A stretch of DNA of 64,000 nt, from contig NZ_JNXG01000017.1 in the NCBI RefSeq assembly GCF_000717025.1, positions 62,001 through 126,000 on the forward strand, written 5' to 3'. Origin of the DNA: Streptomyces atroolivaceus (GTDB lineage: Bacteria; Actinomycetota; Actinomycetes; Streptomycetales; Streptomycetaceae). Within the stretch, counting starts at the first letter, position 1. Every line of letters begins with the position of its first letter. Below, piece after piece: positions 18,298-25,869 of the stretch. The notes below the pieces were generated by a model. That model saw only the letters and a list, made by a program, of their open reading frames with translations. It was not told the origin of the DNA and ran no database searches. The translations under genes and the position numbers were made by a program.

Positions 18298-19350
18298 GTG
18301 GAAAGCGAACTGCCCGACATCTACTGCCCGTTCCCCCGGCGCAGCAACTCGCACGTACCTCACACCCGTGAACACCTCGACACCTGGACGCGGCGCACCG
18401 GCCTGATCCATCGGGAATCGGCCAGGCGGCGTTTCGCCCAGGCGGACTTCGGCGCCTTCGTGGGCATGGTCTACCCGACGGCGAACAGCGAGCACCTCGA
18501 TCTGGTCGCCGACTGGTTCGTCTGGCTCTTCCTCGTCGACGACCAGCTGGACGACGGACACCTGGGGCGCAGCCCCGACCGTGTGCGCGAGGTGGTGGAG
18601 CGGATGCGCGCCGTGGTCGAGGGTACGGCGCCCGGTCCCCGTCCGGACGAGGAGGCCCCCGCCGCACTCGTCGCCCTGGCGGACCTGTGGGAACGTACGG
18701 TTCCGGAGGCCTCCCCCCACTGGCGCGCCCGTTTCACCTGGCACCTGATGACGTACCTGACGACCGCCACCACCTGGGAGGCGGGGAACCGCGCCGACGG
18801 GGTCGTACCGTCGGAGGCCACGTACATCGCCAAGCGACGGCACACCGGGGCGATCCACGTGTGCATGGATCTGATCGAGATCGTCGTCGGCATCGGGGCG
18901 CCCGAGTCGATCCACAACGACGCCCGGTTCATCACGGCGCTGGAGGCGTCCTGCAACGTCGTGTGCTGGGCGAACGACGTCTACTCCTACGAGAAGGAAC
19001 AGCTCCTGGGCGAGATCCACAATCTCGTCCACCTGGTCCGTCACCACCGCGGCTACGGGAAGCGCCAGGCACTCGAGCACGTGTGCGCGGAGATAGCCGC
19101 GGAGACGAAGCGGTTCCTCGCCGCCGAGAGCGAGCTGCTCGACCTGTACCCGGAACTGGCGGGCCTGCTGGTGCCCTATCTCGACGGGATGCGGAGCTGG
19201 ATGCGCGGGAATCTGGACTGGTCGCGGCAGACCCCCCGCTACAACCCGGCGGACGTCAGCCAGTACGCGGAGCCCGCGGCCTACCTGGAGGAGTCCGTGC
19301 TCGGCGTCGGCGCGGACCACGCACCGCTGGGCGCGGGTGACAGCCGCTGA
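18298..19350 (+). CDS. Class I terpene synthase (probable sesquiterpene cyclase)
   Basis: 350-residue bacterial terpene synthase. The first magnesium motif is the aspartate-rich DDQLDD at 81-86 and the second is NDVYSYEKE at 226-234 (Asn226, Ser230, Glu234). Both are intact, as is the C-terminal Arg-Tyr pair in TPRYNP. It should ionise a prenyl diphosphate, most likely farnesyl diphosphate, and cyclise it to a volatile hydrocarbon or alcohol; the product cannot be read from sequence. The start is GTG 18298 (VESELPDIYCPFP), with an in-frame TTG at 18271 as alternative. It stands alone with no P450 or prenyltransferase beside it and is divergent from guaB1. Confidence 0.88.
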   Translation: MESELPDIYCPFPRRSNSHVPHTREHLDTWTRRTGLIHRESARRRFAQADFGAFVGMVYPTANSEHLDLVADWFVWLFLVDDQLDDGHLGRSPDRVREVVERMRAVVEGTAPGPRPDEEAPAALVALADLWERTVPEASPHWRARFTWHLMTYLTTATTWEAGNRADGVVPSEATYIAKRRHTGAIHVCMDLIEIVVGIGAPESIHNDARFITALEASCNVVCWANDVYSYEKEQLLGEIHNLVHLVRHHRGYGKRQALEHVCAEIAAETKRFLAAESELLDLYPELAGLLVPYLDGMRSWMRGNLDWSRQTPRYNPADVSQYAEPAAYLEESVLGVGADHAPLGAGDSR

Positions 19351-19355
19351 GGACG

Positions 19356-19401
19356 GCACGGCGGAGGCCGGGCACCCTGTGGTGCCCGGCCTCCGCCGTG
19401 C
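19356..19401. terminator. Strong bidirectional terminator
   Basis: A perfect 21-bp stem (left arm 19356-19376, right arm 19381-19401) with a CTGT loop lies five bases past the terpene synthase stop. It also lies 54 bases past the stop of the convergent SorC-type gene. It can serve both. Confidence 0.85.
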
Positions 19402-19455
19402 TCGGGGGGCGGTCGTCCCGGGATCGGTCGTGATCACGGTCGGACGTGCCTGGGA

Positions 19456-20499
19456 TCAGTCGTCCGGGTCGGCACGCTCCAGTGCGGGCCGCTGACCGGC
19501 GGCGGACTCCGTCAGGAGGAAGTCGGCCGCCGCCGTGTCCGTGACGAGGCTGGTGACCAGACCCGAGCGCAGCACCGCGCCGATCGCCGCCGCCTTGCGC
19601 TGGCCCCCGGCGATGGCCACCACCTCGGGGATCCGGCGCAGCCTGTCGGCCTCCACGGTGATGCACCGCTCACCGAGGTCCCGGCCGACCCTTCGTCCGT
19701 CCGCGTCGAAGAGGTGGGCGGACATCTCCGCCGCCACGCCGAGCGAGGCGTAGTGGCCCCGCTCCTCGTCCGAGAGCATGTCGTGGACGGTCGAGATGCC
19801 GGGTTCCCAGGATCCGATGGAGACCGCGGCGACGGTCACCTTGTCGAAGTACTCGAAAGCGCGGGCGATACCCGTCTGGTGCCGCAGCGCGGCCGCCGTC
19901 GCCGGGTCGGGCAGAAGCATCGGAGCGTAGATGGGGTGCGCCTCACCGCCGGACACCTGAGCGGCCCGGCGGACCGCCTCGACCGAGCCGCGCTCGGCCG
20001 TGCCGGCGTCGTAGACCCCGGTCAGCTGTACGACCGTGCACGGGGGCAGCCGGTCGAGGGCCGCCGCCATGTGGATGGTGGAGCGGCCCCAGGCCAGCCC
20101 CAGCACATCGCCCTCGTTCACCAGCTCGCCGAGCAGATCGGCCGCGACCTCACCCAGGTTCTCCGGATCGGCGGCGTCGTCCTGCTCCTCCGCCGGGGAT
20201 TCGACCACGACAGCGTGCCGCAGGCCGTAACGGGCCCGGAGCGCGTCGGAGCGCTCCGCGTCCAGCTCCGCCGGTACCCGGATCTCGATCCGTACGAGAT
20301 CACGCTCGAGGGCCGTCTCCAGAACCCGGGCCACCTTGAAGCGGCTGACGCCGAACTCCTCGGCGATCTGGATCTTCGACTTTCCCTCGAGGTAGAACCG
20401 GCGGGCCATGGCCGCCGCCTGCACCAGCTCCGCGGGTCCCATCCGCATGGCTGACCGACCCGCCGAGATGCCAGACACCGCGATCTCCTCACTGTTCAC
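19456..20499 (-). CDS. SorC/DeoR-type sugar-binding transcriptional regulator
   Basis: 347-residue regulator. A helix-turn-helix (about 28-70: MARRFYLEGKSKIQIAEEFGVSRFKVARVLETALE) is followed by a phosphosugar-binding domain of the SorC type (VLGLAWGRSTIHMAAAL, VVQLTGVYDAG, VAIAGGQRKAAAIGAVLRSG). Such proteins respond to phosphorylated sugars and usually control sugar or pentose genes. It lies 78 bp upstream of rpe on the opposite side of that gene's stop, that is, rpe is transcribed toward it on the same strand, so control of pentose phosphate genes is possible. GTG 20499 fits the conserved N-terminus; ATG 20448 is an alternative. Confidence 0.88.
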   Translation of the reverse strand: MNSEEIAVSGISAGRSAMRMGPAELVQAAAMARRFYLEGKSKIQIAEEFGVSRFKVARVLETALERDLVRIEIRVPAELDAERSDALRARYGLRHAVVVESPAEEQDDAADPENLGEVAADLLGELVNEGDVLGLAWGRSTIHMAAALDRLPPCTVVQLTGVYDAGTAERGSVEAVRRAAQVSGGEAHPIYAPMLLPDPATAAALRHQTGIARAFEYFDKVTVAAVSIGSWEPGISTVHDMLSDEERGHYASLGVAAEMSAHLFDADGRRVGRDLGERCITVEADRLRRIPEVVAIAGGQRKAAAIGAVLRSGLVTSLVTDTAAADFLLTESAAGQRPALERADPDD

Positions 20500-20577
20500 A
20501 CGCTCGTACGCCGTTCATCCTGTCAGATCCGGCGATCCTTGATCAGGCCCGTCGGGCCACGTTCATCTGAGCTTTGT

Positions 20578-21261
20578 TCAGTGGCCGCATGCCCAGGGTG
20601 CGGAAGCCGTGACGGTGTCCGCCTGGGCACGCAGCGCCCGCACCGCCTCGGCCGGGTCCTCGGCCCCGTAGACCGCCGACCCGGCGACGAACACATCCGC
20701 GCCGGCCTCGGCGCAGCGCTCGATGGTGGCGGCCGAGACCCCGCCGTCGACCTGCAGCCACAGCTCGAGACCGTGCTTCGAGATCAGCTCACGGGTGCGG
20801 CGGATCTTCGGCAGCATGATGTCCAGGAAGGCCTGGCCCCCGAAGCCGGGCTCCACCGTCATGATCAGCAGCATGTCGAGCTCGGGGAGCAGGTCCTCGT
20901 ACGGCTCGATGGGTGTGGCGGGCTTGAGCGCCATGGAGGCGCGGGCGCCCTTCGCCCTGATCTCCCGGGCCAGCCGAACGGGCGCGGCCGCGGCCTCCGC
21001 GTGGAAGGTGACCGAGCCGGCACCGGCCTCGACGTACTGCGGCGCCCAGCGGTCCGCGTCCTCGATCATGAGATGGCAGTCCAGCGGGGTGTCCGTGGCC
21101 TTGCTCAGCGCCTCCACGATGGGCACGCCGAGTGTCAGGTTGGGCACGAAGTGGTTGTCCATGACATCGACATGGAGCCAGTCGGCGCCTTCCACCGCCT
21201 TCGCCTCCTCGGCGAGACGGGCGAAGTCGGCGGACAGGATGCTGGGGTTGATCTGGGCCAT
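20578..21261 (-). CDS. rpe: Ribulose-phosphate 3-epimerase
   Basis: 227-residue TIM barrel that interconverts ribulose 5-phosphate and xylulose 5-phosphate in the pentose phosphate pathway. Family motifs are present: [13 protein letters not shown], the metal site [35 protein letters not shown] and LQVDGGV. ATG 21261 starts the conserved [10 protein letters not shown]. It is followed by a SorC-type regulator on the same strand. Confidence 0.96.
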   Translation of the reverse strand: MAQINPSILSADFARLAEEAKAVEGADWLHVDVMDNHFVPNLTLGVPIVEALSKATDTPLDCHLMIEDADRWAPQYVEAGAGSVTFHAEAAAAPVRLAREIRAKGARASMALKPATPIEPYEDLLPELDMLLIMTVEPGFGGQAFLDIMLPKIRRTRELISKHGLELWLQVDGGVSAATIERCAEAGADVFVAGSAVYGAEDPAEAVRALRAQADTVTASAPWACGH

Positions 21262-21577
21262 GTACCCAAGCCTGCCATGCTCGGCGCCACTTCCTCGCCC
21301 AGGTGCGCTCCAAAGCCTCACGGGATCATTACGGTTCGCACGGTCCCCGGTCTTTTCTCCCCCTCGGATCCGCTTTCCGGGCCCGGGCCGCCCACGGGAT
21401 CCGCCGGAAGGGGCAGCCCCCTCCGCCGGTCCCACCGCCCCTGGTCCGCCCCGCCCCGCCCCGGGGAGCGGGCTCGACGGCCGGCGGGCGAGCCCCGGAG
21501 CCGGTGACCCGCTGCGGTCCGTACCAGGGCGCGGACAGCCCCTGGTGCCGGCCATGAGGCTGTGTTAGAAACTCCCC
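21262..21577. other. Gap between rpe and the leader peptide
   Basis: This 316-bp stretch must hold the rpe promoter (minus strand) and the promoter for the sulfur operon (plus strand). I see no convincing -10/-35 pair, repeat or gene in it. The CCGCC-rich segment around 21420-21500 is low-complexity. Confidence 0.5.
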
Positions 21578-21649
21578 GTGACCAGCGACCAGTTCCTGAA
21601 GGAGCGCCTCAGCATCGATCTCTGCCGTGTGACCAGCTGCTCCTGTTGA
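21578..21649 (+). CDS. Cysteine-rich leader peptide (attenuator uORF)
   Basis: A 23-codon open frame starting at GTG 21578: VTSDQFLKERLSIDLCRVTSCSC, then TGA. The ending CRVTSCSC, with three cysteines in the last eight residues, is the pattern of short actinobacterial leader peptides found ahead of sulfur and cysteine genes. It lies 283 bp upstream of the sulfonate uptake operon, on the same strand. Ribosomes slowing at the cysteine codons when Cys-tRNA is short would be expected to raise downstream expression. The ribosome site is weak (GAGG about 18 bases upstream). Mechanism is inferred from known leader-peptide attenuation in mycobacteria. Confidence 0.75.
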   Translation: MTSDQFLKERLSIDLCRVTSCSC

Positions 21650-21932
21650 GCCTGGCCCGGCAGCGCTGAGCGCTACCTGAACTGTGCGGCGTCGTCCGCC
21701 CGCCTTCCGGCCGCCCCTCGGGTGAGCCGGCGGTCCCCTCCAGAGCCCTGTCCGTGAGCCCGGACCGGACGGTCACCGTCCGCGTACGCCGGATCGGTCA
21801 TTCACGTTCTGCGGGGGCCTTCCTCCCCACGTTGCCCGCGGGCGCTGTCGTCCGCGCTCCGCAACCCCTTGCCCGGCCCTGCCTGCCCTCCCGGCGGCCC
21901 TGCGCCCGCGGCACCTCTCGACGGAGTCCGCC
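21650..21932 (+). promoter_or_regulatory. Leader region between the Cys peptide and the uptake operon
   Basis: This 283-bp region would hold the structures through which the leader peptide acts. One clear element is CGGACGGTCACCGTCCG at 21766-21782, a 6-bp stem with a 5-base loop. Several GCCGGC-type segments on either side could pair alternatively, but I cannot fold them reliably by eye. No credible gene lies here. Confidence 0.4.
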
Positions 21933-22817
21933 ATGACCTCACCCGCCACCACGGAGAAGCAGCCGTCCCGCCCGGCGCTCTCCGGTGAACCCGCTTCCCC
22001 GCCCACTGCGCGCCGCCGCTCGCCGGAGAGGGCCGCGCGGCTGCGCAGGGTGGGGCTGCGGCTGCTCGCGCTGATCGTGCTGCTCGCGCTCTGGCAGCTC
22101 GTCACCGCACTGCGGCTGTGGTCACCGTTGCTGGTACCGCCGCCGTCGGCCGTCTGGGACGCGCTCGTCGAGACGTCCGGCACCCACGACGGGGTGCGCG
22201 GCTATCAGGGCCACACCCTGATCGAGCATCTGGGCATCAGCCTGCGCCGGATCGCCATCGGCGCGGGCGCCGGTGTCCTGGCCGGACTCGTGGCCGGGGT
22301 GCTGATGGGCACGCTGCCGTGGGTGCGGGTGGTGTTCGAACCGGCGGTGGCCTTCCTCCGTACCCTGCCGCCGCTCGCCTACTTCAGCCTGCTGATCATC
22401 TGGTTCGGCATCGACGAGGCGCCCAAGCTGTGGCTGCTGGCGATCGCCGCCATGCCGCCCGTGGCCGTGGCCACCGCGTCCGCCGTCGCCTCCGCGCCCG
22501 CCTCGCTGGTCGAGGCCGCGCGGGCCATCGGGGCACGCCGCTCGCAGGTGGTGACCTCCGTCGTCCTGCCGTCCGCGCTGCCGGAGATCCTGGTCGGCGT
22601 ACGGCTGGCGTTCGGGATCGCCTACTCCTCGGTGGTCGCCGCCGAGACCGTCAACGGACTGCCCGGCATCGGCGGCATGATCCGCGACGCCCAGCGCTAC
22701 AACCAGTCCGACGTGGTCGTCCTCGGACTCTTCGCGATCGGCGTCTCCGGCCTGTTGATCGATGCCCTGCTGCGGGGCGCCGAGAACCGGCTCGCGCCCT
22801 GGCGCCGGCTTTCGTGA
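21933..22817 (+). CDS. ABC transporter permease, sulfonate/taurine type
   Basis: 294-residue inner-membrane permease of the SsuC/TauC/NrtB family with six hydrophobic segments. The cytoplasmic EAA loop is seen at EAARAIGARRSQVVTSVVLPSALPEILVGVRLA. The N-terminal 35 residues are Arg/Pro-rich and cytosolic. It forms the channel with the lipoprotein and ATPase encoded next. A dioxygenase of the TauD family at the end of the operon and a Cys leader at its start point to organosulfonate substrates over nitrate. ATG 21933 has a GGAG site. Confidence 0.9.
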   Translation: MTSPATTEKQPSRPALSGEPASPPTARRRSPERAARLRRVGLRLLALIVLLALWQLVTALRLWSPLLVPPPSAVWDALVETSGTHDGVRGYQGHTLIEHLGISLRRIAIGAGAGVLAGLVAGVLMGTLPWVRVVFEPAVAFLRTLPPLAYFSLLIIWFGIDEAPKLWLLAIAAMPPVAVATASAVASAPASLVEAARAIGARRSQVVTSVVLPSALPEILVGVRLAFGIAYSSVVAAETVNGLPGIGGMIRDAQRYNQSDVVVLGLFAIGVSGLLIDALLRGAENRLAPWRRLS

Positions 22818-22892
22818 CCGCCCTGCCCCGTACCACCGCTCCGGCTCCCTCCCCGTGCCGATCCCCACGAACAACGAACGAAGGACTACGCC

Positions 22893-23948
22893 ATGCCCGG
22901 TACACGCGGTCCGCACCGCACCTCCATGCTCGTCGCGGCTCTGGGAGCACTCGTCGTGGTCACCGCCTGCGGTACCGGCGGCGGCGGAGGCGGTGACGAC
23001 CAGGGCGACGGCAGAACGATCCGGATCGGCTACCAGGCCTTCCCCAGCGGCGACCTGATCGTGAAGGAGAAGGGCCTGCTGGAGAAGGCCCTGCCGGACC
23101 ACACGATCAAGTGGATCAAATTCGACTCCGGCGCGACCATCAACACCGCCTTCGTGGCCGGATCGGTCGATCTGGCCGCGATCGGCTCCAGTCCGGTGGC
23201 GCGCGGTCTCTCCGAGCCGCTGAACATCCCCTACCAGGTCACCTGGGTGCTGGATGTCGCGGGTGACAACGAGGCGTTGGTGGCCCGTGACGGCTCCGGC
23301 ATCAAGGACGTCAAGGATCTCGCGGGCCGCAAGGTCGCCACACCGTTCAGCTCCACCTCGCACTACAGCCTGCTCGCCGCGCTCGACAAGTCGGGCGTGG
23401 ACGCGTCGAAGGTCGATCTGCTCGACCTCGAACCGCAGGACATCGTCGCGGCCTGGTCGCGCGGGGACATCGACGCGGCGTACGTCTGGCTGCCCACACT
23501 CGACGAACTCGGCAAGACCGGCAAGACCCTGGTGTCCAGCCGGGAACTGGCCGAGGCCGGCAAGCCCACGCTCGACCTGGGGGTGGCGTCCACCGCCTTC
23601 ATCAAGAAACAGCCCGAGGTCGTCACCGCCTGGCGCAAGGCCCAGGCACAGGCGCTGGACCTGATCCATGACGACCCGTCGGCCGCCGCCGAGGCCGTCG
23701 GCAAGCAGCTCGGGGTCAGCCCCCAGGACGCCGCCGCCCAGCTGAAGCAGGGCATCTTCCTCAAGCCGGCCGACCAGGCCGACGACAAGTGGCTGGGCCG
23801 CCCGGGCCAGGTCGGCGGCCTGGCGGAGAACCTGCGGAGCGCGGCGGAGTTCCTGGCCGGGCAGAAGCAGATCCCGGCCGCACCGGAACTCTCGGAGCTG
23901 GAGAAGGCCGTGTACGTGGAAGGGCTCAGCGATGCAGTCTCCCGATGA
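22893..23948 (+). CDS. Sulfonate/taurine ABC transporter substrate-binding lipoprotein
   Basis: 351-residue secreted lipoprotein. The signal peptide ends in a lipobox (VVTAC, Cys26), followed by a Gly-rich linker. The mature part is of the SsuA/TauA type: IRIGYQAFPSGDLIVKEKGLLEKAL, IKWIKFDSGATINTAFVAGSVDLAAIGSSPVARGL, and VAAWSRGDIDAAYVWLPTLDEL. It captures the sulfonate outside the membrane and delivers it to the permease. Resemblance is to taurine-binding TauA, but the ligand is not certain. The last 17 bases overlap the ATPase gene. Confidence 0.9.
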   Translation: MPGTRGPHRTSMLVAALGALVVVTACGTGGGGGGDDQGDGRTIRIGYQAFPSGDLIVKEKGLLEKALPDHTIKWIKFDSGATINTAFVAGSVDLAAIGSSPVARGLSEPLNIPYQVTWVLDVAGDNEALVARDGSGIKDVKDLAGRKVATPFSSTSHYSLLAALDKSGVDASKVDLLDLEPQDIVAAWSRGDIDAAYVWLPTLDELGKTGKTLVSSRELAEAGKPTLDLGVASTAFIKKQPEVVTAWRKAQAQALDLIHDDPSAAAEAVGKQLGVSPQDAAAQLKQGIFLKPADQADDKWLGRPGQVGGLAENLRSAAEFLAGQKQIPAAPELSELEKAVYVEGLSDAVSR

Positions 23949-24834
23949 CCTCCGAGCCGATGGCCCTCGAGCGGATGACCCTCGAGCCGATGGCCGTCGA
24001 GCCGACGAGCGGGGCAGCACCCGAGAAGTCGCTCCGGAAGAGCCCCGGGCCGGTACGGCAACCGTCCCGCCCGCCGTGGCCGTACGTGAGGTGACCCACC
24101 GCTACGGGCGGGGCTCGGACGCCGTGACGGCCCTCGGACCGCTGTCGCTCGACATCCCGGCCGGTGAGTTCCTGGTGCTCGTGGGCCCGTCCGGGAGCGG
24201 GAAGAGCACGCTGCTGCGGCTGATCGCCGGTTTCGAGGAGGCCTCGAACGGCCACGTCACGGTGCACGGCCGGAAGCCGGAGCCGGGACGCCAGGCGGGA
24301 GTCGTCTTCCAGCAGCCGCGGCTGTTCCCCTGGCACACGGTCGGCGAGAACGTCTCCCTGGCGCTCCGCTACGCCGGAGTCCCCCGGGCCGAGCGCCCCG
24401 CGCGCGTCGAGGAGTTGCTGGACCGGGTCGGGCTGGCCGGCACCGCACGACGCAGGACCTGGCAGATATCGGGCGGCCAGCAGCAGCGGGTGGCCATCGC
24501 CCGGGCCCTGGCCGGCGGCAGGGACCTGCTGCTGCTCGACGAGCCGTTCGCCGCCCTGGACGCGCTCACGCGTGAGCGGCTCCAGGAAGACCTGCGGACG
24601 GTGAGCGCCCGGACGGGGATCACCTCGGTCTTCGTCACGCACAGCGTGGACGAGGCCGTCTTCCTCGGTACCCGCGCGGTCGTCCTGAGCGCCGGTCCGG
24701 GCACCGTCGCACTCGACGTCCCCATCCCCCTGCCCCGCACCGGGAGCGACGACCCGGACGGGCTGCGGGGGCTGCCCGAGTACGCCGCGCTGCGCGCCGA
24801 GATCGGCGCGGCGGTACGCGAAGCGGCCCGCTGA
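23932..24834 (+). CDS. Sulfonate/taurine ABC transporter ATP-binding protein
   Basis: 300-residue ATPase of the SsuB/TauB type. All motifs are present: Walker A GPSGSGKST, Q-loop QQPRLFPW, signature SGGQQQR, Walker B LLLLDEPFAALD and the switch His in THSVDEA. It powers the permease encoded upstream. The N-terminus is unusual: about 45 residues precede the ABC domain, starting with a run of five-residue repeats (DxxRA type) encoded by a 15-base tandem repeat at 23944-24003. The start at 23932 overlaps the lipoprotein gene and has a good AAGGG site. A later start would remove the repeats. Confidence 0.9.
   Translation: MQSPDDLRADGPRADDPRADGRRADERGSTREVAPEEPRAGTATVPPAVAVREVTHRYGRGSDAVTALGPLSLDIPAGEFLVLVGPSGSGKSTLLRLIAGFEEASNGHVTVHGRKPEPGRQAGVVFQQPRLFPWHTVGENVSLALRYAGVPRAERPARVEELLDRVGLAGTARRRTWQISGGQQQRVAIARALAGGRDLLLLDEPFAALDALTRERLQEDLRTVSARTGITSVFVTHSVDEAVFLGTRAVVLSAGPGTVALDVPIPLPRTGSDDPDGLRGLPEYAALRAEIGAAVREAAR
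23944..24003 (+). repeat. Four tandem 15-base units inside the ATPase gene
   Basis: Units start at 23944, 23959, 23974 and 23989, each a variant of GATGGCCCTCGAGCC. They encode DDLRA, DGPRA, DDPRA and DGRRA, and a partial fifth unit follows (DERG). The first unit begins inside the 3' end of the lipoprotein gene. Confidence 0.8.
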
Positions 24835-24896
24835 GCCGAAGGGACCGCCCGTCCCGGGCGGGCGGCCCCGCAACCCCCACGCAGACAGGAGTCCCC

Positions 24897-25832
24897 ATGT
24901 CCCTCACCGCATCCATCGGTTCCGCCCCCGCGCTGCGCGCCTCCCGGCTGCCTCCGGACGGGCTGTACGAAGGTCCCCGCGAGCTGCGCAGGCTGGCGCC
25001 GGGACAACCCGACCGGCCCTACACGCTGTTCGACGTCGTACCGCTCGGCCCGGTGATCGGGGCCGAGGTCAGGGGTGTCGACCTGACCCGTCCGCTCGTG
25101 CCCGCGGTGCGCGAGGAGCTCGACAGGGCGCTGCTGGAGTGGAAGGTGCTCTTCTTCCGCGGGCAGCACCCCAGCTCGGCCGAGCAGCGGGCCTTCGCCC
25201 GCAACTGGGGCGAGCTGGAGACGAACCCGCTGCTGGCAACCGGGGACGACCCGGAGGTGGCGCGCTTCGACCGCGCGTCCGCGCCGAGCTTCGAGAACGT
25301 CTGGCACACCGATGTGACGTTCCGCGAGCGGCCGGCGCTCGGCGCCGTCCTCCACCTGCGTGAGGTGCCGCCGTACGGCGGCGACACGATGTGGGCGGAC
25401 ATGGCTGCCGCGTACGACAATCTCCCGCCGGAGGTGAAGGGGCGTCTGGAAGGGGCGCGTGCGGTGCACGACTTCGTGCCGGGTTTCGCGCGGTTCACCC
25501 CCGAGGAGCGGCTGGCCCCCTTCCAGGACCGCTTCCCGCCGGTGGAGCACCCGGTGGTGCGGACGCATCCCGGCACCGGACGCCGGATGCTCTTCGTCAA
25601 CACCTCGTTCACCACCCGGATCGTCGGGTGGGACCGGGAGGAGAGTGACCGGATGCTGCGCCTGCTGTTCCAGCAGGCGCATGTGCCCGAGTACCAAGTG
25701 CGCTTCACCTGGCGCGCGGGGGACGTCGCGTTCTGGGACAACCGGGCGACCCAGCACTACGCGGTGAACGACTACGCCCCGCACCGCAGGGTGGCCGAGC
25801 GGGTCGCCGTGGCGGGTGACCGTCCGCGCTGA
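24897..25832 (+). CDS. TauD/AtsK family Fe(II)/2-oxoglutarate dioxygenase
   Basis: 311-residue cytosolic oxygenase. The iron facial triad is visible as His137 and Asp139 in WHTDVTF and a distal His near 287 in ATQHYAVNDY. The 2-oxoglutarate Arg lies in the following HRRVAERV. Family members release sulfite from taurine, other alkylsulfonates or alkyl sulfates. Together with the transporter genes it makes a sulfur-scavenging operon: import, then oxygenolytic cleavage. AGGAG sits just upstream of ATG 24897. Taurine is the best guess; a broader alkylsulfonate or sulfate ester range is equally compatible. Confidence 0.88.
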   Translation: MSLTASIGSAPALRASRLPPDGLYEGPRELRRLAPGQPDRPYTLFDVVPLGPVIGAEVRGVDLTRPLVPAVREELDRALLEWKVLFFRGQHPSSAEQRAFARNWGELETNPLLATGDDPEVARFDRASAPSFENVWHTDVTFRERPALGAVLHLREVPPYGGDTMWADMAAAYDNLPPEVKGRLEGARAVHDFVPGFARFTPEERLAPFQDRFPPVEHPVVRTHPGTGRRMLFVNTSFTTRIVGWDREESDRMLRLLFQQAHVPEYQVRFTWRAGDVAFWDNRATQHYAVNDYAPHRRVAERVAVAGDRPR

Positions 25833-25869
25833 CCGGACGGCCCGCGCGGGGCTGCGCCGCCCGGTCAGC
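25828..25869. terminator. Convergent terminator between the dioxygenase gene and rsmB
   Basis: GCTGACCGG (25828-25836) and CCGGTCAGC (25861-25869) form a 9-bp stem spanning both stop codons. An inner GCCCGCG/CGGGGC-type pairing lies between them. Confidence 0.5.

Noticed and set aside
21754-21936. 60-codon frame in the leader of the sulfur operon
   Set aside because: No ribosome site, Arg/Pro-rich translation, and it runs into the permease start. The cysteine peptide upstream is the better small gene.
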